This document shows positions 11,944 through 21,488 of a DNA stretch of 64,000 nucleotides, piece by piece. The first letter of the stretch is position 1. The number at the start of each line of letters is the position of its first letter. The stretch covers positions 9,673,471 through 9,737,470 of the forward strand of contig CM034304.1 of NCBI GenBank assembly GCA_019925795.1, read 5' to 3'. The notes under the pieces were generated by a model. That model was not told the origin of the DNA and did no database searches. It saw nothing but the letters and a program-made list of their open reading frames with translations. This DNA comes from Dendrobium chrysotoxum (lineage: Eukaryota > Streptophyta > Magnoliopsida > Asparagales > Orchidaceae). Position numbers and translations under genes: made by a program.

Positions 11944-14440
11944 GTTGCTAATAAGTGGGATGAATTTCATCCTATTAGTATGTATTCCTTCTTTAGTAAA
12001 CTGATTTCAAAAATCTTGATGGAATTATTGTCCCCTTTTCTTTCTAAAATAATTTCTCCTAATTAAACCAGCTTTGTCAAAGGTAAAACTATTTCTGATA
12101 AGAAATTATTGGCTCAAGAGCTTGTTAATGATCTGGACCTCAACGTGAGAGGTGGAAATCTTATTTTAAAGTTAAATATTACTAAAACTTATGATAACAT
12201 AAATTAGAAATTTTTATATCACATTTTAATTCTTTTTTTGTTTTACACTAACTTTTTTACTTTGATTCAAAATTTTATTGAAGGTTCTTACTTTTCTATT
12301 ATCGTTAATGGCAAAAGCAATGGTTTCTTTAAAACTTCTCATGGCATCAGAGATGGGGACCCTATCTCCCCTACTTTGTTCATCATAGTTGTAGAATATC
12401 TTTCCAGAGGTCTTACCCACCTCTATGATAACCACCCAAACCTTTACTATAGAACTCATAGTGACATGCCTATCTCTAATTCTTGCTTTGTTGATGATGT
12501 TATCATTTTTTTAGTGGTTATGCAAATATAGTTAGTGTCCTTATCCATTTTTTGAACAAGTTTGAAATATTCAGTAGTTTAAATCTTAATAAAAATAAGT
12601 GTTATTTTCCCCTCTAAAAATATTCTTGCTGATCGCATTAATGCTATTAAGGGTATTTATAGTTTTTTACAAAATTCTCTTCCCTTAAAATATTTAGGTG
12701 TTCCTCTTTTCAAAGGGCGTAAGAGATCTTTCCTCTTTGATCATCTTATTACTACTGTGAATAATAGGCTTAATTCTTAGGAATTTAACTTCCTTATTTT
12801 TGGTGGTAGATTGGTGCTAATCAAGAGTGTTCTTTGTTCCTTACCAATTTATATCTTTCAATCTATTCAGTCTACTATTGCTATTTGTAATAGACTTGAA
12901 AAAAATGATGAACAAATATTTTTGGAAAGGTAAAAGAAATAATTCTAAAATCATCTGGACTTCTCGGAGAAATTCTTGTGGTGTGTTGGAGGAAGGTGCT
13001 TTGGGGTGTAAGGATATGGCAGATTTAGCCCATTCATTCTCTTTTAAATTATGGTTTAATTTTCATACTAAATATATTCTTTGGTCCAAGTTTATGACTG
13101 CTAAAGACTATGTTAGCAAACATCCTACCATTTGTACCTATAATATGGGGGACTCTAGAGTTTGGAAAATACTTTGTAATATTAAATGAGAAGTAGAGTC
13201 TTATATTAATTGGGGTATTGACTGTATTAATCTTTTATTTTGGTAGGATCAATGGTTGGTTCAAACTTCTATTGATCATATCCTTTACTTAGTCTCCACA
13301 TCTGCCATCAAGGTTAACTTTTTTATTGAGAACAATAGTTGGAATAATATGAAACTTGTTCAAGTTATTCCTGAATCCATTATTACTCAGATGCTAATGA
13401 TTTTATGTTGTGCAATATGGCTAGCAGTGGCATCATTAAAATCCAGGATGCTTGGAATATTATTAGATCTAAACATTCTACTTCTAAAATCCTTACCAAG
13501 ATTTGGAATAAAAGCATCCCTACTACTATTGTTACATTTATTTGGAGAATTATGAATAAGTATGTGCTTATGGATGATATTTTAATGAAAAGAGCTTTTA
13601 TTTTGCCTTCCAAGTGTCAATATTGTTACCTTGTGGAGAATATCCATCATATTTTTATATATGGGCCTATTGCTTCTAAGATTTTGATTTATTTTCAGGG
13701 TGTCTTCAAACTTGATCATTATAATGGTAACATTTCTATCAAGGATATCCTTAATCTTTTGTTCACTAACTCACGCAGTCATATCTGCAATCTCATTCCG
13801 TCTCTTATTCTTTGGTACATCTATATTGCTAGGAATAACTTGCTTTTCAATAATATTGCTATACATCCTGATCAAATTATTCGGAACATAAATGATAAAG
13901 TTAGTAAGTTGTTTAATGCCAATTTTTTGAATTCTAAAAATTTTAAAGGTTTTTCATATGTTGCTAAGAAATTTGGGATTGTGCTTCAAGATAATTGTAA
14001 CAATGGTGTTCCTAAGTTGATTTCTTGGATTAAACATCACCAAAACATGTTCAAACTAAATACTGATGGCTTTTTTAAAGGGATATCTTGTTGTAATGGT
14101 GGTGTCATTAGAGATTTTAATGGTGATTTTGTTATTGCTTATGGTAGCCCCTTACCTAGTTGTTCTGTTAATTTTGCTAAACTCTCTACTATTTTAAGTG
14201 GTCTGAAATTATGTCTTTATTTGGGTATTATAAACATTTGGATCAAAGTTGATGCTTTACACATGTATTTTTTACCTCAAAGAGAGTGAGGATTATAATT
14301 TTGAATTATTTTATCTGATTAGGGAAATTAAGCAACTATTTATCTTTTTCAATGTCAAGTTGACTCACATTCATAGAGAAGGAAATGCATGTGCTTATTG
14401 GCTTGCTAATTATGGTTCTAATCTCTAATTTCCTATTGAT

Positions 14441-15803
14441 TTCTCTGATAACCAACTACCTTCCTATGTTAAAGGCATCCTCATATTGGATAAGATGGGT
14501 CTGCCTTATGTTAGATCTTCGTTTTAATTTTGTTGGTTCAGGTTTTGGTTTTATTGGTTGTTTCATTTAGTTGTTGTTTTGTGTGCCTGTTTCAGATTAG
14601 GTTTGTTACTTTGGCAGTTATCTTCTTCTTCTGGAGATTCATTTTGTTTGTTCTAATTTTTTTGGCTATGATTGTATTCATAAGGAATATTGCCTTTTTC
14701 TCATTTGTTGCTCTTCTCTGGTTTTTTGGGCGATAGAGGGAGTTGGCAAATTGTGAAGGTTGACATGCTGCAGCTTTCTGCTCATCTGATCTAGCATTCT
14801 CATTAGTTTTTTGGGGATAATATAGTGCGTTGGTTTTTAATTTTAGTCAACTTATATCATTATTGGTTAGGTTTTTTCTTTTTAATTAGCCTGGGTACTC
14901 TATTCTCAACTTTTGTGCTAGAGATTGATTAGTGTATCTATGGCTCTAACATCAATACTTGTTATTGGTGGTGTGTTAATTTGCTCTAGATTATTGGGTC
15001 TTGCTTGAGAATTGAGTGGCAGATGAGCTTTCGTGTTCATGTTTGCTTGGATTCTTTGCAGCTAAGCTAGAATCAATTTCTTGATTTCCAGGACTGTTAT
15101 TTTGGGTGTTGTGATGGGTGTTTATTTTCTACTTATTGGATGTGGCGTTATTGGGTTGATCTTAATGATTTATTTACTGATTATTTTCTCTTTTCCTTTT
15201 ATTCTTGGGTTCAGATTTATTATTTCAGTTTTATTGATCCATGTAGCAGTTTTCAGATTAGTGTTATGTTGAATCTGGGGGTTGCTTCTTAATATTACCT
15301 GTGGTTTCAAATTTTTTTGACCTGGATGTATCCGAAATAGTCTCCCTCAACAGTTATTTACTTATATGTGTCTTTTTCTCCTTTGGATATTGGTTGTGAT
15401 TAAGTTTGCCTGCATTGTATTATTAATGCTATCATTATCATGATATCTAACGATCTTATTTATCCTTGCAGTTTATATGTTTGCTTCTACATTTTCTCTT
15501 ATGTTAACCTTTTATTTTGCATGTTCCTTCTAGTATTTCTTTGCAGGTTCCTGAGTTTTTAGTTGAGAGATTATACTTACTATCATAGAATCTCTCCCTA
15601 TTTTTTGGGTGTTGGCTTCTTGCCACCCTCACAGAATGTTCCTAGGTAATTTAGTTATTTTGATTAGGAGGGAACTTGAGCTCATAGGATTTTTTTTTTA
15701 AATTTTTTGTAGCTCATTTGAGTAGTAGTGAGCTTGAGGTCCCTTTTAAGGAACTTGTAATCCTTATTTTAATCAACACGTAGCCTCTATGTGGGTTTCC
15801 CTT

Positions 15804-15805
<2 letters not shown>
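14441..15805 (+). other. Long T-rich 3' UTR of LINE-A
   Basis: About 1.36 kb between the RNase H end and the terminal repeat. It is rich in T on the plus strand and has no credible coding frame; the hydrophobic frames read here come from T-rich codons. A related sequence in reverse complement fills 28800-30240 in LINE-A', so the long UTR belongs to the family and is not a chance insertion. Confidence 0.65.

Positions 15806-15856
<51 letters not shown>
15806..15856 (+). repeat. (AG)n microsatellite at the LINE-A 3' tail
   Basis: About 25 uninterrupted AG units directly after 'gggtttcccttaa'. LINE-A' ends 'cccctaaaaaagagag', so an A run followed by GA units seems to be the native tail of this LINE family; here it has expanded. 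The Ser-Leu repeat frame on the minus strand is a shadow of it. Confidence 0.85.
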
Positions 15857-15860
<4 letters not shown>

Positions 15861-16454
15861 TTTCTACACACTGTTGCTTGGTGATCTTGCATCTTTTTCC
15901 CGTAAGGTCAGTGTGTTTGCTTAATAGAAGCCCAGAGAAGTGTTTTTTTATGGGAAGGATCTGACTGATCTTCCATAGCAAGAAGATGAAAGTACTTGGC
16001 AACTCCATCGCACTGAGAAGGAGAAAGGGATTTAGCTACTTTGCCAAACTGAGTGGACGTAGGTAGAAGTTAACCAAACCACTATAAAACTTTTATGTGT
16101 TTATTCTTATGTTTACCTTTTCTTTACTGCATTTTTATTTTATTGAATTTTACTTAATACAAACTCGTGATCTTAGAGTTCTTCATTTTACATAAATAGA
16201 ATATTTTATCTTTAAACAAAAAAGAAAAATAAAAAAAATTCTGAAATAAAAAACTAAATTTTTTTTTTCATCTTTGCAAGTGATGCTTAAAATCAAAATA
16301 AGTTTTTTTAGATTAGTGTTGCCAAATTAATGTTAAATCAAAATCTTTTGAAAAGGATAAATTTTGAAACACCAATTACCCCCCCCCCCCCCCCCTGCAC
16401 TGCTTCGTATGCATTTGTAGTTCAAGTCAGTCTGACAACCCAATTGAACTTTCA
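15853..16454 (+). repeat. Copia LTR 2, right part
   Basis: It resumes the LTR after the LINE: 'acactgttgcttgg' corresponds to 'catggttgctcc' of LTR 1 (near 1790), and 'gtggacgtaggt' plus 'accactataaaa' match the solo LTR near 20592-20625. It holds a run of 17 C (16379-16395) where the other copies have 7-12 C, and ends AACTTTCA at 16454. The hairpin units of the leader are badly decayed here. Confidence 0.7.
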
Positions 16455-16459
16455 AAGTT

Positions 16460-16880
16460 GAGCAAATATTCCTTTTATCTTTAGGGGTAAATTGAATATT
16501 CCTAATATACTTTATTATAAAAATAAATACATGAATTTAGCTTTATGATTAAATAATAAGTGAATATTCTTTTTATCCTTAGGGATTAAATATTCCTTGT
16601 GCAATTTGATTATGAAAGTAAATTCATTAATTTAGTTTCATGATTGAAATGATAGGTGAATATTCCCTTTATCCTTAGGGATGAATTAAATATTTTTTAT
16701 ACAATTTAATTATGAAACTAAATTCATGTGTTTAGTTTTATGATTGAAATGATAAGTGAATTTTCCTTTTATCCTTAGGGATGAATTGAATATACCTTAT
16801 GCTGTGTTTGATAGTGAAAATAAAGTGAAGTTTTTCTTCTCAAATCAATAGTGAAATATTACTTTATCCTTCAGGATTGT
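16460..16880 (+). repeat. Minisatellite, about 98-bp unit, four to five diverged copies
   Basis: The core 'tgaatattccttttatccttaggga' (given in two pieces: tgaatattcc and ttttatccttaggga) recurs at about 16462, 16561, 16657, 16757 and, decayed, 16847. Spacing is 96-100 bp. Each unit also contains 'aaattcat..tttagtttatgattgaaat'. It starts a few bases after the end of LTR 2. No coding potential seen. Confidence 0.8.
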
Positions 16881-18840
16881 ATAATGTCAATCTATACAGA
16901 TTTGGCTAAAGAAATCCTAAAACCAGTTTAAAGCAAATTATGTGTGGCAAGTAGTAGTAAAAAAATTTTTTCCATAATATTTATCAAAATAACTAATTAT
17001 ATCCATTCCTCAAAATTCTTATACATAAACCAGCAGATCATTCACTACATTCATTTTAACTTTCTAAGCTTCTAACTATAAAAAATGTTAAACTAGAGAA
17101 AATACATAAATAAAATAAAACATGAATTTTTGATCTGTCTTCACTCCACTAGATCATGACTCCTTTCTAAAAATGTGTGAAACCATAGAGTGAGCTAACA
17201 TGTTAGTAGATTACCAAAACCTATAAATAAAATATATACAAGGTAATATGAACAGTATGCATGTAATCATTCAATTACTATCAGTATGAACATATAACTA
17301 TAAAAGCATGTAATAATGAATGAAATAGTAATAGGTTATATAATCAAAAATATCAATATGACTTTATATCTAAAGAATTGTGATCAATAACTAAGTGAAC
17401 AATGATTAGTATGTTTTATCAATTTATACCCAATAGTTACAAAATAGTTTCTATAGCATTATATTACATCAATACACATGTCATTATCATATATATGTCC
17501 TATAGTGTTTATGCCATGCATGTATAGAATGTAAATCATGTGATTTTTATTTATCAATTGACTTTATATCAATTTTGTCAGTGTTATAATATACTTGTAT
17601 CACTCATAGCCTCTATCTTATATAAGTCATGTCATGTCAATTTTGTAATTTATTATAAATATTCTTGTCATGTATATAAACAATCATCATAAGCAAGAAA
17701 AGGCATCCAGCTATCTATGGTGTTTTTCTTATATCCTGCCTCTTAGGCCAACCCTATAGGAATTAGTCATATTACTAGTCATTTAGGTTAAGTGGCTTTC
17801 CTAATAGAAGTAGTCACTTCATGCCCATTGGTGTATCATAACATATCAATGTATCTCCTTATATATAAATTTTCACATCATTTAGGATTACACCACTAAT
17901 ATTATTTTAAAGGAAAACTCGTTAGCCCATCCTCCTATATGGCGTAACATGTCTCAAGCCAACCTAAATTAATTACTCATTTTTAGCTAGTATTTCTTAC
18001 ATACATACATTTCACGTCACATTTAACATAATAAACATATGATACCACACTCAATGTTTATTTCACTATATCATCTTAATGCATGTAAAATTTGCATATA
18101 AACTAAAATTAGTGAAATTCGCATGTTTGTATACATAATAGCTATATTATAACAAGCATGCTTGTCATATACATATAAAATAAGATTTAAACAGTTATTT
18201 CTCAAATTTATAAATTTATCCAAATTAGGATATTTCATCCAAAATATTAAAATACCAAATAAAAAATTAATATATTTTAGTCAAAATGCTCATATTAATG
18301 ATACTTATCACATACCAAAAGTTATGTGGCAAAATTTTGCATAAAATTAAGATATAATAAATTTTACAAATTTGGAGCAAATTAAAATGCATAAAATATA
18401 AAATATACAAAATCATTGAAATCATAGGTAAGGTAGCAATAGCCTACCTTAAGATGAATTACTTTCCCAAAATGATTGATTGGCAAAAATCTCTCAAAAA
18501 CCTCAAAATCCTAAGTTTTTTTCTCTCTCCTCTCTTCTCTTCTCATTTCTCTCTAAATGCTCTTTATTAAATGAATGGGAATGGGAAAATGGATTAAGCA
18601 AAGCTTTATTAATTGAAATTAATTTTTTTACAATAAAATATCTCAAGGACGCAAATATCATTTTTCTATTTATTTAGTTTTTAACATAAAATCCATATAA
18701 GTCCTTTTATATCTTCAAATTTAGAGCTTTAAAATTTATAAAAAAAATTCATAAATTAGATAAGAATGTCTAGAATGATCTCATGAAATCAATTTACAAA
18801 ATAGACACCTAAAAAACCTAAAACCCTACCTGTAATGACA
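16881..18840. other. AT-rich unassigned DNA, possibly an old gypsy LTR
   Basis: No coding frame or clear repeat end. The arrangement (a block with 'gtgtgaaaccatagagtgagctaac' in pieces near 17175, then AT-rich dyad-poor DNA, then 'gcctaccttaagatgaattac' near 18442) recalls long LTRs of plant Ty3/gypsy elements. I could not find terminal repeats or a target duplication. A frame at 18162-18344 and one at 18480-18677 lack any recognisable domain. Confidence 0.3.
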
Positions 18841-19142
18841 TGTGTTATTAGAGGGAGTTGGCCAATTGATTAAATATAGGGGTTTAACTCAAGCTAGCCT
18901 AATTTGACCAATTCTATGTTAAGTTAACCAAGTTAACATTTGAACCTTAAATGTAGAACAAATGTGTGTTATACTTTATGAGCTTTCAAAAGTTTAATTT
19001 AATAAGGTTTAGTGAAGTGATGTATGCTTTAAGGGGCCAATATAAGGGTTTGACCTACCGAGCTAGTTTTATATAGTTCAAATAATTGACTGGGTCAACC
19101 CCTAGCTTGGGGAGTTAGGGTTAATGAATTTAATGTATGAAA
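18841..19142. other. Unassigned flank left of the solo LTR
   Basis: No gene seen. It ends with the target site TGAAA (19138-19142) of the solo LTR and is presumably continuous with 20933-21488 on the other side. Confidence 0.4.
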
Positions 19143-19479
19143 TGTTGCAATCCATGATTCCTAGCACTTGATTTTGATGATGACAAATAATATTGACTGA
19201 ATTAATATGTTCATCCCTGAAAATATAAATGTTTATTTTTTTCTGTGAGCACTAACATTTCAGGTAAGATACACACCGCTCAAGACTGCTAGAGACTCAA
19301 GACTGGGTAGACTAGGATGTGCAAGAACTTGTACTTTTATTTTCTTTAATTTTTTATTTTGTTGAGTCTGCCACAAAAGTATGTATGCAGAAGGGGTGAC
19401 CAAGTACACACACACAGGGGGAGAGTTAAAACTTTTTTTTAACTTAATTTAAAATTTTTTTAACAACATACAACTTTTA

Positions 19480-20100
19480 ATCGTACTATACGATCTATCA
19501 TTTAAACTCAGGGTTAACGGCTAATTCTGGATGATAACTTTTGTAAACTAATCGTACTATACGATTTATTTCAACCTGAAAACCCTAGCCACCAGGATAG
19601 TTTAGGTAAGATTTCAAATTTGATTTTTTGAACTAATCATACTATATGAACATTTAAAATCTTGTCAAAATTATTCCCCCTAATCAATCAATTAAATCAT
19701 GGTTTCTTAATTACACTTGATTGCACTGTACGATGTCAATCATCCTGTACGATGAACAGAAATGATTTTGTTCGTCCCATATATCATACCAGACGAAACC
19801 ATAATTTTTATACTGATCATCCCGGATAATACTTATATCATACAAGATGATGATCTGAAAATGAACTAATCATACTGTACGAATAGTACAGTGTTGGATG
19901 TTGAACAGAAATAATTTTGTTCATCCCATAGATCATCCCGTACGACTAGTTGAAAATAAAATAATCATCCAGTATGATCTCTATATCGTACTGTATGATG
20001 TTCATAAAATTTGTGAACTGTTTGTTTGTATTCGTACTGGATGAAATTATTTTTGAACTTATCGTACTATATGATATTGGATCATACCGTACAAACAGAA
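19480..20100 (+). promoter_or_regulatory. GTAC near-palindrome array in the solo LTR U3
   Basis: At least ten variants of TCGTAC-N-GTACGA in about 620 bp, for example 'aatcgtactatacgat' twice (near 19479 and 19549), 'aatcatcctgtacgat' near 19738, 'aatcatactgtacga' near 19866, 'atcgtactgtatgat' near 19986 and 'atcgtactatatgat' near 20060. The differences are mostly CG to TG or CA, as expected from decay of methylated CpG. The array lies upstream of the transcript leader. Confidence 0.6.
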
Positions 20101-20403
20101 TCATCTAATTGGAATTTTTAGGGTTTTCTAAAGCCCAATTAAAAAGAGTTTTTCTTATTCAATGAGAAGTTGTTGAGGCCGTGGTTGACAGAGGAAGGAA
20201 CTCTTGAGAGGGTGCTTTGGGAGATATCCAGGGTTTGTGAGAGGAAGGATAAGGTGACCTTGAGCATAAGGGAAAAGGAGTATGATGGGATCACACGGTT
20301 GCTCCGAGCTAGCTGCATGCTTACGCCTCCTGTGGCCTTGGTGAGCCTTGTGAAGGTTCTCTAGGAAGAGAGGCTTCAAGGTCAACATCCTCGAGGTACT
20401 CTA

Positions 20404-20461
20404 CCTTCTCCAGGAGGGAGAAAAAGGAGAAGGTCCGCTACCATCACCAGGAGGGTGATAT
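20404..20461 (+). other. Tandem small hairpins in the LTR leader (solo LTR)
   Basis: Two five-pair stems enclose the same seven-base loop CAGGAGG: TTCTC (20406-20410) with GAGAA (20418-20422), and ATCAC (20443-20447) with GTGAT (20455-20459). The commonest form in related LTRs is TTCAC with GTGAA. Both stems differ from that form at paired positions and remain complementary. Confidence 0.55.
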
Positions 20462-20932
20462 AGTGTCTGGTACTCTGCCACATCGGGGAAGGTGAAAGCG
20501 AGTCTTGTAAAGGCTTCTCCGCCTTGCTATGGGAGTAGAAGGAGAGTCAACTTTTAGTAGTGCAATACTCAGAGTGGAGGAATCTAGGGAGTGGACGTAG
20601 GTCAAGTGATAGAACCACTATAAAAATTTTTGGTGTGCTTTTTCTATATTGTTCGTATTTTAATTCTTCATTCATTTATATACTGCGCTAACTGCTTGGT
20701 GAAAAATTTAATTTTAATTTTGTACTGTGATATTTGAAATTATTTCACCACCATCATAATTATGAACGTATCTTTAGCTTCCACACTCGTTTAGTTAAAT
20801 TTTCTAATTTAAAATTAAAAAAAGGAAAAAGAAAAATCCACAAAAAGACTAGAACTCTTGTTAGGATTTATTTTTTAAAATACAAATTCACCCCCCCCCC
20901 CCTCTCTTGGCGCACATCAAACTTTCATGAAA

Positions 20933-21488
20933 CTCCCAAGGTTTATATTTAGATATGGGTTTGAAATCCATAGGAAATATTAGGTATGATGTAGTCTATT
21001 TGGCAGATAAGATGCGGATCTAGGTTTCACTTCTACTCTTATGTCAACCAAAGTGAGCTCCAGGATCCAAAATAGTTTAAGGATGTTTATATATATTTTG
21101 GGGAGCTTAAGGTTCAATGTCTAGGTCTAGGTCACTTAGATTAGTCATTAAACTCAAGGCAAGGTATCTTAGGCCTGTAGGGGTATATAGTGTCATCTTA
21201 TAGTCAAATAGAGTCAACTAAGATTGGACCTAAAGTCTTCAGTTACCCACACAGACTTAAGCATGATCACTGGATTAATTTAGACTAACCATAAGGATTT
21301 GGTTATATGATTAAGTAGACATGAGTGGAAACTAACAAGCTAAGGTAGAAAACATAGAGCTAGGTTTCTATTGCTTGATGAAGTCATGTAACACTATAAT
21401 GATATAGTGTTAGGTTGAAGTGAGTTTTTGGATTTTAGAACTCAATAACCTCAGCTGAAATGAGTTTAACAAATATTATAGAAAAAAC
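20933..21488. other. Unassigned DNA between two LTRs
   Basis: No coding frame, repeat end or RNA gene recognised. It probably continues 18841-19142, interrupted by the solo LTR. Confidence 0.3.

Larger units (their letters stand above)
9596..14440 (+). pseudogene. LINE-A ORF2 (endonuclease, reverse transcriptase, RNase H), broken
   Basis: ATG at 9596 starts the endonuclease with MIIWNIRGIG. The endonuclease continues with frame changes (WLVGGDF near 9970; YVLFND near 10150; FDHSPLLIG near 10225). RT begins near 10860, is interrupted by the hAT-like insert at 11072-11943, and continues with the SFVKGK and LKLNITKTYDNIN motifs; the catalytic box is FVDD at 12487-12498. A zf-RVT segment (SKCQYCYLVENIHHIF) lies near 13606. 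RNase H starts FKLNTDGFF near 14050 with GGVIRDFNG; its usual Glu appears as Lys (FAKLSTIL). Several stops and shifts. The enzyme would nick target DNA and copy the LINE RNA. Confidence 0.8.
7836..15852 (+). mobile_element. LINE-A: L1-like non-LTR retrotransposon inserted in a Copia LTR
   Basis: Order of parts: short 5' leader, ORF1 (7997-9510), ORF2 (9596 to about 14440), a long T-rich 3' UTR (to 15805) and a terminal (AG)n tract. Without the hAT-like insert it is about 7.1 kb. The end 'tgtgggtttcccttaaagagag' matches, in reverse complement, the left end of LINE-A' at 28793, which defines the family's 3' end. The sequence on both sides is Copia LTR 2, so the LINE is younger than that LTR. 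Both ORFs are broken by shifts and stops. Confidence 0.8.
19143..20927 (+). repeat. Solo Copia LTR with 5-bp target duplication
   Basis: It starts TGTTGCAATC and ends AACTTTCA, 1785 bp, flanked on both sides by TGAAA (19138-19142 and 20928-20932). No internal element sequence adjoins it, so it is a solo LTR left by recombination between two LTRs. It is the best preserved copy: a GTAC near-palindrome array about 19480-20100, then 'tagggttttctaaagcccaa' in the pre-TATA position, hairpins at 20406-20422 and 20443-20459, the 'gtgcaatactcagag' motif near 20561, a run of 12 C and the end. The frames on both strands near 20155-20388 come from the leader repeats. Confidence 0.9.

Noticed and set aside
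14385..15272. Hydrophobic plus-strand frames after RNase H
   Set aside because: Same effect in the LINE-A 3' UTR; frames do not correspond between the two copies.
15802..16008. Minus-strand frame with a long Ser-Leu repeat
   Set aside because: It is a translation of the (AG)n microsatellite and LTR sequence.
18430..18460. Short inverted repeat 'taaggtag...ctacctta' as a regulatory hairpin
   Set aside because: Eight-base dyad in AT-rich DNA with no supporting context.
20155..20388. Overlapping 77- and 64-codon frames on both strands of the solo LTR
   Set aside because: They lie in the LTR leader; the same region in the other LTRs has no matching open frame.
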